Assembly (NCBI GenBank): GCA_947168525.1
Contig: CAMVMG010000005.1
Coordinates: forward strand, 41,939 to 105,938
Length of the DNA stretch: 64,000 bases
DNA from: an uncultured Bacteroidales bacterium
GTDB lineage: Bacteria; Bacteroidota; Bacteroidia; Bacteroidales; UBA932
Direction of reading: 5' to 3'
Both the position numbers and the translations under genes were made by a program. Of this stretch, positions 43,011 through 51,580 are shown one piece after another (positions within the stretch are counted from its first letter, which is position 1; the number at the start of each line of letters is the position of its first letter). Under the pieces are notes generated by a model. That model saw only the letters and a list, made by a program, of their open reading frames with translations. It made no database searches and was not told where the DNA came from.

Positions 43011-44083
43011 ATCAGTTCTCGGATTATTTCGTCGGAAACAAAGAAATGGTCTTCCGGAATGCGGAAGCGGCGGCCAGTCTTCTGCAGGGCTCCGGCCTTT
43101 TCCAGGCGCTGGATGTCTTCTTCCTTGCAGTTCCCGTGCAGGAAGTCTGTGTCTACCCCGCGGGCGGTCCTGAGGGCCAGCATCAGGGTTTCTACTTTCT
43201 CGTCTTCTACGGAGAGGGCTTCTTCCGTGTGGATGTAGCCGTCCAGTTCGGCGCTGTTCCAGCTGCGTCCGCGCCCGCTGAAGGAATGGGCGGCCGGGCC
43301 GAACCCCACGTACGGACGCCTGCTCCAGTAGCCGCTGTTGTGCAGGGCCTCGAAGCCTGGTTTGGCAAAGTTGGAAATCTCATAGTGCTGGTATCCGGCG
43401 TCAGAGAGTTTTTGGCAGAGCAGCCTGTACTGTCCCTGGCAGAGCTCTTCGGAGGCCTCTTCGTAATCGCCGTTTTCCAGCCGGTGGGCCAGCGCATTGT
43501 CTCCCTCTACGGTGAGCTGGTAACAGGAGATGTGCTCCGGCCCCAGGCCGATGGCCTTATCGATGGTGGCCTCCCATACGCTGTCTGACAAGTTGGACAG
43601 GCCGAAGATCAGGTCCAGGCTGATATTCTCGATTCCGGCTTCCCGGACGATACGGAAGGCTTTTTCCGCCCGCTCCGCGTTATGCCGGCGGTTCATCCAG
43701 CGAAGCAGCTCGTCGTCGAAGGACTGTACACCGATACTGATGCGGTTTACGCCCAGGGCTTTGATGCTTTGCACGTACGGGAGACCCTTCTCTACGATGT
43801 CTTCCGGATTCACCTCCAGGGTGAACTCCGTGTAGGGACCGCCGTGCCCACACTCTTCCAGGGTAAGGAGGATCCGGGTGAGTGCGCCCAGGGGGAGCAG
43901 CGACGGGGTACCACCCCCGAAATAGAGCGTTTTGAGGGAATCGTCGATTTCCGGAGCGCGCCGTTTGATTTCCGCGCAGATGGCATCCGTATAGGCGCTG
44001 AACATCCCCTCCTCTGCGATCTCCGAATAAAAGTCGCAGTAGGTACAGAAACTCCTGCAGAAGGGGACGTGGATGTAGATCAT
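43007..44083 (-). CDS. hemW: Radical SAM heme chaperone HemW
   Basis: A 358-residue radical SAM protein. The cluster cysteines are C9, C13 and C16 (HVPFCRSFCTYCDFY); LYFGGGTPSLL, TLEVNPEDI and GVNRISIGVQSFDDELLRWM follow as in HemW, ending with a HemN C-terminal domain. HemW hands heme to client proteins rather than oxidising coproporphyrinogen; the HemW rather than HemN call rests on the CxxxCxYC spacing without the fourth cysteine. Confidence 0.9.
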   Translation of the reverse strand: MIYIHVPFCRSFCTYCDFYSEIAEEGMFSAYTDAICAEIKRRAPEIDDSLKTLYFGGGTPSLLPLGALTRILLTLEECGHGGPYTEFTLEVNPEDIVEKGLPYVQSIKALGVNRISIGVQSFDDELLRWMNRRHNAERAEKAFRIVREAGIENISLDLIFGLSNLSDSVWEATIDKAIGLGPEHISCYQLTVEGDNALAHRLENGDYEEASEELCQGQYRLLCQKLSDAGYQHYEISNFAKPGFEALHNSGYWSRRPYVGFGPAAHSFSGRGRSWNSAELDGYIHTEEALSVEDEKVETLMLALRTARGVDTDFLHGNCKEEDIQRLEKAGALQKTGRRFRIPEDHFFVSDEIIRELI

Positions 44084-44084
44084 A

Positions 44085-44996
44085 CTATCTCAGGAGGCAT
44101 TCCGCGCGGCCCAGCAGGCCTTTTTCCGTGTAGGCTTCCAGGGTGTAGATACCTTTAACGAACTCTCCGGTGTCGTTGATGTAGATAGAGAGGTCTACCT
44201 CGGCGCCTTCGTAGTCCACTTCACGGGAGGCGGTGGCTTGCATGGCGACGCCGTTTACCAGGAATTCCCCGGATTCGTTGTTCATCAGAAGCACGCCTTC
44301 CGGATCTTTCACCCGGACATACACCCGCACGGGACCACGCTCTGCCAGGGAATTCTCCAGTAGCGAGAGGTTGGCCATCATGTAGCGCACCCGGCTGTGG
44401 CGGTCTCCCGCTTTGTCGTTGCTGTAATGGGCGGTGAGGGTGATGCCGCGGGCCTTGAGCACCTTGCCGGCGTTCACCTGCTCGGAGAGGTCGGACACCT
44501 GCTGGGTGAGTTCCTCGTTGGCGCGGCGGCTCTCTGCGGCCTCCCTGCGGGCAGCGGCGGCATCGGCTGTGAGCTGTTTGTTCAGGGTGTTAAGCGAGTC
44601 GATCTGGACGATATACCCCTTCATGATGCTTCTAAGGGTGCCCAGTTCTTTCTCGTACTGGCGGATCTTGGCCCGGTTGGTGGCTTCTGTCTTGTTCAGC
44701 TTTTCTATGAGCTGGGCCACCTGCTCACGGGATGTATCCAGTTGGTGGTTGATGGACTCGTAGTCCGAGTTCAGATTCTCGAAGTCTGACTGGAGGGCGA
44801 CCATCTGCTGGGCCAGCTCTGCCTTTTCACCTTCCAGCTGGTTCACCAGGCTGCTGCGCTGATACAGCATATAGCCCAGACCGGCGGCCAGGACGACGGC
44901 TACGCAGGTGAGGATGATGAGGATGGTGCGCAGGCTGCCTTTCTCTTTTCGTTCACGCTCTTGGCGCTCAATTCTTTCGAGGGGATCTTCTGCCAT
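44085..44996 (-). CDS. Membrane-anchored coiled-coil protein
   Basis: A 303-residue protein: a charged cytosolic start, one transmembrane helix (TILIILTCVAVVLAAGLGYM), a long coiled coil (about 55-180: LNSDYESINHQLDTSREQVA ... ARREAAESRRANEELTQQVS) and a beta-rich C-terminal domain (VYVRVKDPEGVLLMNNESGE). It heads the hemW operon. Such proteins are conserved in Bacteroidales but uncharacterised. Confidence 0.8.
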   Translation of the reverse strand: MAEDPLERIERQERERKEKGSLRTILIILTCVAVVLAAGLGYMLYQRSSLVNQLEGEKAELAQQMVALQSDFENLNSDYESINHQLDTSREQVAQLIEKLNKTEATNRAKIRQYEKELGTLRSIMKGYIVQIDSLNTLNKQLTADAAAARREAAESRRANEELTQQVSDLSEQVNAGKVLKARGITLTAHYSNDKAGDRHSRVRYMMANLSLLENSLAERGPVRVYVRVKDPEGVLLMNNESGEFLVNGVAMQATASREVDYEGAEVDLSIYINDTGEFVKGIYTLEAYTEKGLLGRAECLLR

Positions 44997-45019
44997 AATT
45001 CTTTGGTTTTAATTTATTG

Positions 45020-45037
45020 CAAATATAATTATATTTG
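45020..45037. promoter_or_regulatory. Back-to-back -7 boxes forming an 18-bp palindrome
   Basis: CAAATATAATTATATTTG is a perfect palindrome. Its left half read on the minus strand is TATATTTG for the coiled-coil/hemW operon; its right half (45030-45037) is TATATTTG for the aminopeptidase gene. The two promoters nearly touch. Confidence 0.55.
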
Positions 45038-45066
45038 TGCAAATATCGTACTAGCACAGTTTTTCT

Positions 45067-46872
45067 ATGGCAAACATCTTTTCGCAAAGAGTGGAGGCTC
45101 TCCGGTCGCTGATGCAGACTTGCGGCTGGGATATTGTCATTCTTGGAGGAAGCGACCCGCACGGCAGCGAGTATCCCTCGCCCCGCTGGCAGCAGGTTCG
45201 CTGGGTGTCCGGTTTCACCGGCGAGGCGGGAGACCTGGTCATCACCCGGGACCATGCCGGGCTCTGGACCGACACCCGCTATTTCATCCAGGCCAACCGG
45301 CAGCTGGACGGGACGGGCATCGTCCTGCACAAAATGCGCGTTCCGGAGCAGGTACCCATCCCCGATTGGATTGCTTCGCTGGAGCTGGAGGCTCCTGTCA
45401 TTGCCATCGACGGGCTCTGCCAGAGCGTAGAACAGGTGCGCGCCCTCCAGGACGCCGTCCCCCAGGCCCGGATAGAGTCCGTGCCGGATCTCCTTTCTCC
45501 GCTCTGGACAGACCGCCCGGCCATTCCGGTGTCACCCGTTATCACCCTTGGAGAAGACCTGGTGGGGGAGAGCCGGGATTCCAAGCTCCGCCGGCTGCGC
45601 AAGTTCCTGCTTCTGAAGGGGGCCGATGCTGTCCTCCTGTCGCAGCTGGATCAGATTGCCTGGCTGCTGAATCTCCGCGGGTCGGACATCGAATACAATC
45701 CCTTTGTGATTTCCTATCTCCTGCTCACCCTGGAGGACGCCTTCTGGTTTGTCAGCAAGGATGCCTACGCAGACCTGGATTCAGAGACGGCCGCCAGTTT
45801 CGACGAACTCTCGGCCGACGGGGTCACCATCCGCGATTACGACGATGTCTCCTTCGCCCTGGCTTCCCTGCGGGCAGATGGAGTGGACCGGATTTGCCTG
45901 GACCCGGGCAGTCTGAATGTGGCCGTCCGGGAAGCGCTGGACCAGGGGGATGAGGCCCCCCAAGTGATGGAATGCACCTCTCCGGTCGCGCTGTGGAAAG
46001 CCGTCAAAAACCCTGTGGAAATGGATGGGATGCGGGAAGCCCATCTGGAAGACGGCCTGGCCATGGAGCAGTTCCTATACTGGTTGGAGCAGCATGTGGG
46101 GCAGGTGAACGAGTGGGAAGCCGCCCAGGAACTGGACCGGCTCCGTGCCCGGATTCCCGGCTACAGGAGCAACAGTTTCGAGACCATATCGGCCTATGGC
46201 CCTTCCGCCGCCCTGCCGCATTACGTAACGCCGGAGAAGGGCTCCGCCCTGCTGGAGCCGCATGGCCTGTACCTGGTAGATTCCGGCGGACAGTATCTTT
46301 TTGGTACGACGGACATTACCCGCACCGTGCCGATGGGCCCCTGCACGGCTCTGGAGCGGGAAGACTATACGCTGGTGCTCCGGGGGCACATCGGCCTGGC
46401 CATGGCGGTATTCCCCAAGGGGACAGCCGGCTGCCAGATTGATGCCCTGGCCCGGGAGCCGCTCTGGAAGGCTAAACGCAATTTTGGCCACGGGACCGGC
46501 CATGGTGTGGGCTTCTTCCTGGGCGTGCATGAGGGGCCGCAGGATATCCGCCAGAATTTTAATTCCCAGCCCCTCTTTCCCGGCATGATCACCTCCGATG
46601 AGCCCGGTATCTACCGCGAGGGCATGCACGGTGTCCGCCACGAGAACCTGGTCCTGTGCCGTAGCGTGGGCGACAACGAATTTGGTTCCTGGCTGGGCTT
46701 CGAGACCCTCACCCTCTGTCACTTCGACACCTCCTGCCTGGACGTGGCGCTCCTGCATGAGGACGAGCGGGCCTGGCTCAACGCTTACAACGAACGGGTG
46801 TACCGAGAGCTCTCGCCCCGCCTTCCCTCCGGCGTCGCCGCCTGGCTCCGGGAGAAGACCCGTCCGGTGTAA
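45067..46872 (+). CDS. M24 family Xaa-Pro aminopeptidase
   Basis: A 601-residue metallopeptidase with two creatinase-like N-terminal domains and a C-terminal pita-bread domain, the long form typical of aminopeptidase P from Bacteroidota. Dinuclear metal ligands: the aspartates in DSGGQYLFGTTDITRTV, His in FGHGTGHGVG, Glu in TSDEPGIYREG and Glu in VRHENLVL. It removes N-terminal residues before proline in the cytoplasm (no signal peptide). Confidence 0.92.
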   Translation: MANIFSQRVEALRSLMQTCGWDIVILGGSDPHGSEYPSPRWQQVRWVSGFTGEAGDLVITRDHAGLWTDTRYFIQANRQLDGTGIVLHKMRVPEQVPIPDWIASLELEAPVIAIDGLCQSVEQVRALQDAVPQARIESVPDLLSPLWTDRPAIPVSPVITLGEDLVGESRDSKLRRLRKFLLLKGADAVLLSQLDQIAWLLNLRGSDIEYNPFVISYLLLTLEDAFWFVSKDAYADLDSETAASFDELSADGVTIRDYDDVSFALASLRADGVDRICLDPGSLNVAVREALDQGDEAPQVMECTSPVALWKAVKNPVEMDGMREAHLEDGLAMEQFLYWLEQHVGQVNEWEAAQELDRLRARIPGYRSNSFETISAYGPSAALPHYVTPEKGSALLEPHGLYLVDSGGQYLFGTTDITRTVPMGPCTALEREDYTLVLRGHIGLAMAVFPKGTAGCQIDALAREPLWKAKRNFGHGTGHGVGFFLGVHEGPQDIRQNFNSQPLFPGMITSDEPGIYREGMHGVRHENLVLCRSVGDNEFGSWLGFETLTLCHFDTSCLDVALLHEDERAWLNAYNERVYRELSPRLPSGVAAWLREKTRPV

Positions 46873-46892
46873 GTGGAGGAGTTCATATCGGC

Positions 46893-47744
46893 CTACTGGA
46901 AGTTCCGGCTGGCGAAGGGCAGGGAAAGGCGTAGGGCGGTGTGCCAGTATTCCCATGTGTGGGCACCGTTGCGGATACGCAATTCACAGGGTAAGCCAGC
47001 GCGGCGCATCTTTGTGTACAGGTTCACGGAGAGCATCATCAGGGAATCATCGTCCCCGCAGTCCAGAAACCATTTGACAGTTTTGAGCTGGGCGATGGTG
47101 GCTTCGTCGGCCTGGTCCATGAAGTTCAGGGCGGAATGGTCACAGACCGACTCGTTGGTCAGGAAGAACTTGCTCTCCTTCTGGGCCGGATCCTGGGGCT
47201 GGGCACGCTGGCTGTCCAGCCAGGCGCTCATGCCGTAGGCACTGGAAAACAGGTCCGGATGCTGCTGGGCATAGACGATGGTGCCGCCACCGCCCATCGA
47301 GAGGCCCATGATGGCGCGCTGCCCCTTGCTGCCGCCGCAGTGGTACTTTCCCTCCGCTTCCGGCAACAGTTCCTGGAAGAAAAAGTCTTCGTAGGGCCAG
47401 TCTTTGACGTTGAAATAGCCGTTCTGGTAGGCGTTGACATCGGAGTCGCCTGCGTTGGGCATGATAATCACGGTGGGACGAAGCTCTCCGGTTGCGATGA
47501 GTTCATCGGCCACGGCCTTCATGCCGCCGGTTTCCACCCAGTTGGAGTAATTGCCATACAGGCCATGCAGCAGATAGATCACCGGGTACGCCTGCTCCGG
47601 ATTGTAGCCTGCCGGAACATACACGTTGTACTTGATTTCCGCTCCCAGCTTTTTGCTCTGGATACTCTCGGTGACAATCTGGCTCTGTGCACCGGCCACT
47701 GCTGCAGCGGCAAGACCCAGACAAAGGAGGATGATTCTTTTCAT
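46893..47744 (-). CDS. Secreted alpha/beta-hydrolase esterase
   Basis: A 283-residue esterase (PF00756, feruloyl/S-formylglutathione esterase-like) with a signal peptide (LCLGLAAAAVAGAQ). The oxyanion area is YLLHGLYGNYSNW, the nucleophile lies in IMGLSMGGGGT, the acid in FLDCGDDDSLM and the histidine in NGAHTWEYW. It should hydrolyse an acyl ester on a sugar or plant polymer; no polysaccharide genes flank it. ATG 47744 chosen for the signal peptide, 22 bp after a -7 box. Confidence 0.87.
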   Translation of the reverse strand: MKRIILLCLGLAAAAVAGAQSQIVTESIQSKKLGAEIKYNVYVPAGYNPEQAYPVIYLLHGLYGNYSNWVETGGMKAVADELIATGELRPTVIIMPNAGDSDVNAYQNGYFNVKDWPYEDFFFQELLPEAEGKYHCGGSKGQRAIMGLSMGGGGTIVYAQQHPDLFSSAYGMSAWLDSQRAQPQDPAQKESKFFLTNESVCDHSALNFMDQADEATIAQLKTVKWFLDCGDDDSLMMLSVNLYTKMRRAGLPCELRIRNGAHTWEYWHTALRLSLPFASRNFQ

Positions 47745-47765
47745 GTGTGTAATGATTCGTTTTCC

Positions 47766-47773
47766 CAAAGATA
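47766..47773 (-). promoter_or_regulatory. -7 promoter box (TATCTTTG)
   Basis: Perfect consensus on the minus strand 21 bp before the esterase ATG. Confidence 0.55.
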
Positions 47774-47814
47774 GGCATAATATGCGAATCGGCAAGGTTT
47801 TTTCTAACACAAGC

Positions 47815-47922
47815 CGTGAAGTGGAATCGCCTTTCAGTCAGCCGGTTATCGGAAAGTGTCTTTTCTCTTTCTTTTGGGCGTTTTTGTATAAATTGCTAAT
47901 AATGAGGAATTTCCATTTCACG
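47815..47922 (+). repeat. 108-bp RAYT-associated element, left copy
   Basis: Starts CGTGAAGTGGAA and ends TTTCCATTTCACG, inverted termini. It aligns without gaps to the element at 48835-48942 over the full 108 bp (I count about 68 identities), including GTTATC at offset 31 and AGTGTCT at offset 41. The central palindrome of the right copy is not preserved here. Confidence 0.65.
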
Positions 47923-48020
47923 TTTTTTTAAGGCCGATTCTTTGCTGGTCTGATAAAGACCGCCCATCTTTGCCGACAGACACGCCCGGTGTCCGGATGC
48001 CGTGAATAAAACTGAAAGTC

Positions 48021-48809
48021 ATGAAACGCAGGAGATTTAGCAGGGACGTCTTGAACCATTGTTACCAAAGGACCGCAGGCAGCGGTGTCCTGTTTTACAG
48101 TTACAGGGACCATGTTCACGATTCGACAAAAGCCAGGCGGAAGGAACAACTTGCCTGCTTCAAAAAAGACCTGAACACCTCCTTTTCCAGAGCCTATAAT
48201 CAAGCCTGGGGAACAAAGGGGCCCGTATGGGAGAGCCCTTTCGGCAGCGCACCCAAATACGGATCGAAACAGATCCGCTCCAATCTGGTCTATGTGGGCA
48301 ACAATGCCGTAGAGAGGAAACTGGTGAAAAGGGCCGAAGAATACAGGTGGAACTTCCTCTCTTACAGTCAATCCGACCATCCTTTCTCCGAGCCGCTCGT
48401 CATCAGGAAAGCCTCCTGGCATCTGCGAAAGGCGATCAAGGAAGTGAAAGCTCAGTTCAAAGCCGGAAAGCCGATGACCTATGGCCAGCTGAACAGGCTA
48501 TACGCCCCCTTGCTGCCAAAGGAAGTCCATCAGCTGACCGATTTTATTATCGGCATTTACAATGTTATTGATTATCAGGCGGCCCAGGCGTACTTTGGCG
48601 GCTACGACAACATGATGGCCGCCATGCATGCCACTACCGGGGATGAGCACGAATTAAGGGAAAGCTTTGTGGGCAAATCAGACGCGGTCTACTACCAGAT
48701 GACATCCGTCCTCCTGCGGGAACTCAAACTGGCCGACATGGGCTGCCCCTCGAACCGTCCGCTCTCCCCGAACCGTCGGCTCTCCCCGGGAAGTCGGTTT
48801 CCCAATTGA
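48021..48809 (+). CDS. REP-associated tyrosine transposase (RAYT)-like protein, internally deleted
   Basis: A 262-residue Y1/HUH-superfamily protein. It opens RRRFSRDVLNHCYQRTAGSG, keeps a His-Val-His pair in YRDHVHDS, and has KEQLACFKKDLNTSFSRAYN, GPVWESPFGSAPKYGSKQIR and NLVYVGNNAVERKLVKRAEE, the conserved block of Bacteroidota RAYTs. From memory of the family, about 30-40 residues are missing between GVLFYS and YRDHVH, which would remove a core strand, so activity is doubtful. It is flanked by two related 108-bp elements. The tail is a low-complexity PSNRPLSPNRRLSPGS stretch. Confidence 0.75.
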   Translation: MKRRRFSRDVLNHCYQRTAGSGVLFYSYRDHVHDSTKARRKEQLACFKKDLNTSFSRAYNQAWGTKGPVWESPFGSAPKYGSKQIRSNLVYVGNNAVERKLVKRAEEYRWNFLSYSQSDHPFSEPLVIRKASWHLRKAIKEVKAQFKAGKPMTYGQLNRLYAPLLPKEVHQLTDFIIGIYNVIDYQAAQAYFGGYDNMMAAMHATTGDEHELRESFVGKSDAVYYQMTSVLLRELKLADMGCPSNRPLSPNRRLSPGSRFPN

Positions 48810-48834
48810 CCGCTCCATGAATCGGCCTACCGCC

Positions 48835-48942
48835 CGTGAAATGGAAACGGTTGATTTGTAGGATGTTATCAAATAGTGTCTGTCCGAATTCGGACAGACA
48901 CTATTGTGTAAGTGGTTGAAAATGAGATGTTTCCATTTCACG
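48835..48942 (+). repeat. 108-bp RAYT-associated element, right copy, with 32-bp perfect palindrome
   Basis: Termini CGTGAAATGGAAAC (48835-48848) and GTTTCCATTTCACG (48929-48942) are perfect inverted repeats. At 48873-48904 sits a perfect 32-bp palindrome beginning ATAGTGTCTGTCC and centred on GAATTC. Together they could fold as a long hairpin, the usual form of a REP/BIME-type substrate for RAYTs. Confidence 0.8.
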
Positions 48943-49037
48943 CAAAGTAGTGGCGGTAACACCGGAGCAGGGAAAGCCGGTACCGGCGGGTGGCAATGTT
49001 CTGGCGATGGAAGGCCGATGTTGACAGATCCGGCGGA

Positions 49038-49286
49038 TCAGTGGCGGAGGAGCCAGTTTTTGGCGCGGCGGACCCAGGAGAGGAGGAGGGTGTCCAGGGG
49101 ACGGCCGGCGGGGGCAATCAGATGCAGGCCGTTGCCCAGGAGGTTCATTGGCTCCATGCCTTCGCGGAGGCGCGTGACATCCTCTCCGATGGCTTTCTGC
49201 CTGCGGTCCAGTTCCCGGGAAACGGCGTCCTGGGCAGCCTCCAGCTCTTTCAGGTTGGAGATATGTCGGAAAGAGTCTCTGTTCAT
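49038..49286 (-). CDS. Small helical protein, unknown function
   Basis: An 82-residue protein with an N-terminal helix of coiled-coil type (NLKELEAAQDAVSRELDRRQ) and a more hydrophobic end (LDTLLLSWVRRAKNWLL). Last gene of the pyrH operon, overlapping the holin-like gene by 4 bp; the YtxH/holin-like/this trio looks like an envelope-stress module. Confidence 0.65.
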   Translation of the reverse strand: MNRDSFRHISNLKELEAAQDAVSRELDRRQKAIGEDVTRLREGMEPMNLLGNGLHLIAPAGRPLDTLLLSWVRRAKNWLLRH

Positions 49287-49639
49287 ACGTCAGTCTTCTT
49301 TTCGAACAGGATTCTGGCGAACAGTTTTACGAACGTGTTCACGAATAGTTTTTTACGCAGCAGGTACAGCACAGCGGAGAGGATGGCGAAGACGCCGGCC
49401 ATAATGAAGGTGCCGGCGATGTAACTGCCGGTCCATCGGCCGATCAGCAGGACGCAGCCTGCGGCCAGGGCCATCAGGACCACCAGCGAGGAGAGGATCA
49501 CCAGCAGCATGGTCACCGCCTGTCCCAGAGAAAGGGACAGGTCTTTGGTGAGTTTGAGCTTGAGCTCATCGGCCTTCAGGTCTGCGTACACCTTGGTGTC
49601 GGCCGACAAGTCCTGCAGCGTTTTGTTCAGGTCGGTCAT
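49283..49639 (-). CDS. Holin-X-like small membrane protein
   Basis: A 118-residue protein with an amphipathic N-terminal helix (VYADLKADELKLKLTKDLSL) and two transmembrane helices (VTMLLVILSSLVVLMALAAG and AGTFIMAGVFAILSAVLYLL). The layout matches the PF07332-type putative holin family, chromosomal proteins often beside YtxH genes rather than true phage holins. 4-bp overlaps on both sides. Confidence 0.75.
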   Translation of the reverse strand: MTDLNKTLQDLSADTKVYADLKADELKLKLTKDLSLSLGQAVTMLLVILSSLVVLMALAAGCVLLIGRWTGSYIAGTFIMAGVFAILSAVLYLLRKKLFVNTFVKLFARILFEKKTDV

Positions 49640-49950
49640 GCGGGCTCGCCTTCTTGCTCTTCTGCAGGTTCTTCCGGGGTGAGTGCTTTCTCCAACTGCT
49701 CCAGCTTTTGCAGCAGTGCCTGGCGAACTTCTTCTTTGAGGTCTGAGCCCTGCTCCATGAGCGTCCGTTTCAGGGAATTCATTTCCCGGCGGGCATAGCG
49801 GTAGCGGACATGGGCGTCGTGGTAGCCTTCGGCCGCGGCTTCTTTGATTTTTTGACGGGTCTCTTCCCCTTTGGCGGGAGCGAACAGGACACCTAGCAGG
49901 GCGCCCGTAGCGGCGCCGGCGATAAAGCCAAGGAATGATTCAGATTTCAT
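49636..49950 (-). CDS. YtxH domain protein
   Basis: A 104-residue protein beginning FLGFIAGAATGALLGVLFAP followed by AKGEETRQKIKEAAAEGYHD, the YtxH/gas-vesicle-like signature: a glycine-rich membrane segment and a charged helix. Associated with envelope stress in other bacteria. It ends in an acidic Glu/Pro-rich tail and lies 9 bp downstream of pyrH. Confidence 0.85.
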   Translation of the reverse strand: MKSESFLGFIAGAATGALLGVLFAPAKGEETRQKIKEAAAEGYHDAHVRYRYARREMNSLKRTLMEQGSDLKEEVRQALLQKLEQLEKALTPEEPAEEQEGEPA

Positions 49951-49959
49951 AATGCAAGT

Positions 49960-50664
49960 TTATGGATGTACAAGGGTACCTACCTTTTCTCCGGAGAGGA
50001 GTTTGGTGAGGTTGCCGCTTTGGTTCATGTCAAAGACGATGATGGGCATCTGGCCGTCCGAGCACAGGGCATAGGCCGTCTGGTCCATCACCTTCAGGTG
50101 CTTGGAAATGGCCTCGTCAAAGGTGAGTTCGTCGTATTTGACGGCCGACGGGTCCTTCTCGGGGTCGGCCGTGTAAACTCCGTCCACGCGGGTGCCCTTC
50201 AGGAGGGCATCGGCCTCGATTTCCAGGGCACGCAGGGCGGCGCCGCTGTCCGTGGTGAAGAACGGGTTGCCCGTGCCTCCGGAGATGAGGGCGACCCCGC
50301 CAGCCTCCAGGACCTTCACGGCGTCGTCCCGCATGTAATACTTGGCGACAGGTTCCATGGGCGTAGCCGTAAACACCTGGGCATAGACGCCTTCTTCCTT
50401 GATGAACATAGAAAGGGCCAGGGAGTTGATCACCGTGGCCAGCATGCCCATCTTGTCTCCGTCCACCCGGTCGAAGCCTTTGCCCACGCCCTGCAGGCCG
50501 CGGAAAATATTTCCACCGCCATTGACGATGGCTATCTGCAGCCCCGCTTTGGCAGCGGCGGCAATTTCTTTGGCATATTTTTCCAGCCACACCGTGTCCA
50601 GGCCTTTTCCGGCAGGACCTCCGAGACTTTCTCCACTTAACTTAAGAAGTACCCTTTTATACAT
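49960..50664 (-). CDS. pyrH: UMP kinase
   Basis: A 234-residue hexameric amino-acid-kinase-fold enzyme making UDP from UMP. Motifs: YKRVLLKLSGESLGG at the N-terminus, IAIVNGGGNIFRG, GDKMGMLATVINSLAL, GGTGNPFFTTDSGAALRALE and the closing IVFDMNQSGNLTKLL. First gene of an operon with the YtxH/holin-like genes. A minus-strand -7 box TACTTTTG lies 23 bp upstream (50687-50694). Confidence 0.96.
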   Translation of the reverse strand: MYKRVLLKLSGESLGGPAGKGLDTVWLEKYAKEIAAAAKAGLQIAIVNGGGNIFRGLQGVGKGFDRVDGDKMGMLATVINSLALSMFIKEEGVYAQVFTATPMEPVAKYYMRDDAVKVLEAGGVALISGGTGNPFFTTDSGAALRALEIEADALLKGTRVDGVYTADPEKDPSAVKYDELTFDEAISKHLKVMDQTAYALCSDGQMPIIVFDMNQSGNLTKLLSGEKVGTLVHP

Positions 50665-50686
50665 AGTTTTGCGTTTTATTCTGTAA

Positions 50687-50694
50687 CAAAAGTA
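50687..50694 (-). promoter_or_regulatory. -7 promoter box (TACTTTTG) of the pyrH operon
   Basis: Perfect TAnnTTTG on the minus strand, 22 bp before the start. Confidence 0.5.
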
Positions 50695-50727
50695 TCGAAA
50701 TATAGGGAAATTTCCAAGAAAGATTCC

Positions 50728-50735
50728 TATATTTG
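50728..50735 (+). promoter_or_regulatory. -7 promoter box (TATATTTG) of frdC
   Basis: Perfect consensus 28 bp before the frdC ATG. Confidence 0.55.
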
Positions 50736-50763
50736 CATAATTGATATTAACTAAACAACTATA

Positions 50764-51525
50764 ATGGCTAATTTTTTAACCTCTTCCATCGGCAAGAAGT
50801 TCATCCAGAGCGTCAGCGGCGCATTCCTGATTATCTTCCTGCTCCTGCACGGCACCATCAATTTCTTCTCCGTCATTGACTCCCTGCGCGGTGTTTTCGG
50901 CAAAGTGGGTGCAGATGCATCCCCGTTCACGCACGGTGACGGTTGGTTCCAGCTGGGCTGTGACTTCATGGCTTCTCCAGTCATCGATATCATGGTTCCC
51001 ATCCTGGCCCTGGGCTTCATTATCCATATTGTATATGGTTGCTGGCTCAGCTATGAGAACCTCAAGAAGCGTGGCGGCCTTAAGCGCTATGAAGTGCCTT
51101 CCAAGGCCCAGAACGACAGCTGGAGCGCCAAAAACATGGCCGTGCTGGGTATCATGGTCCTGGGCTTCCTCTGCTTCCACCTCACCCATTTCTGGGCCAA
51201 GATGCAGTTGCGCGAGTTCATGGGCGGAGAGGCCGAGAATCCCTACTTCCTGCTCATCACCACCTTCAAGAACTGGTGGGTCGTGGCTCTGTACATTGTT
51301 TGGTTTGTGTCCATCTGGCTGCACCTCAACCATGGTTTCTGGAGCATGTTCCAGACCATCGGCTGGAACAACAAGAAGTGGCTCAAGCGCCTGAAGGTGA
51401 TCGGCACCATCGTGGCCACTATCATCGTCCTGCTGTTTGTCTGCACCGCCATCAACGCCTTTGTAGAGGCCAACTTCACCACGGCATCGGCCCAGTGGAC
51501 GGCTCCACTCCTCTCGCAAATGTAA
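50764..51525 (+). CDS. frdC: Succinate dehydrogenase/fumarate reductase cytochrome b subunit
   Basis: A 253-residue diheme membrane subunit of the Bacteroidota (type B) complex, which passes electrons between quinone and the FrdAB catalytic subunits. Five transmembrane helices; candidate heme histidines lie in LLLHGTINF, FIIHIVYGCW, FLCFHLTHFW and WLHLNHGFW. In relatives frdA and frdB normally follow at once, but here the next gene is trpB; see findings. Confidence 0.93.
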   Translation: MANFLTSSIGKKFIQSVSGAFLIIFLLLHGTINFFSVIDSLRGVFGKVGADASPFTHGDGWFQLGCDFMASPVIDIMVPILALGFIIHIVYGCWLSYENLKKRGGLKRYEVPSKAQNDSWSAKNMAVLGIMVLGFLCFHLTHFWAKMQLREFMGGEAENPYFLLITTFKNWWVVALYIVWFVSIWLHLNHGFWSMFQTIGWNNKKWLKRLKVIGTIVATIIVLLFVCTAINAFVEANFTTASAQWTAPLLSQM

Positions 51526-51541
51526 TTTTTTTAAAAACTTC

Positions 51542-51572
51542 TTGCGTTTGTAGTTTTTAATTCACATCTTTG
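51542..51572 (+). promoter_or_regulatory. Promoter of the trpB leader transcript
   Basis: TTG (51542-51544), 20-bp gap, CATCTTTG (51565-51572; one mismatch to TAnnTTTG). Transcription would begin a few bases before the leader peptide. Confidence 0.45.
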
Positions 51573-51580
51573 TGACAGAG

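Noticed and set aside
49283..49639. Prophage holin
   Set aside because: No phage genes nearby; it sits in the pyrH/YtxH operon, the usual context of chromosomal holin-X-like proteins.
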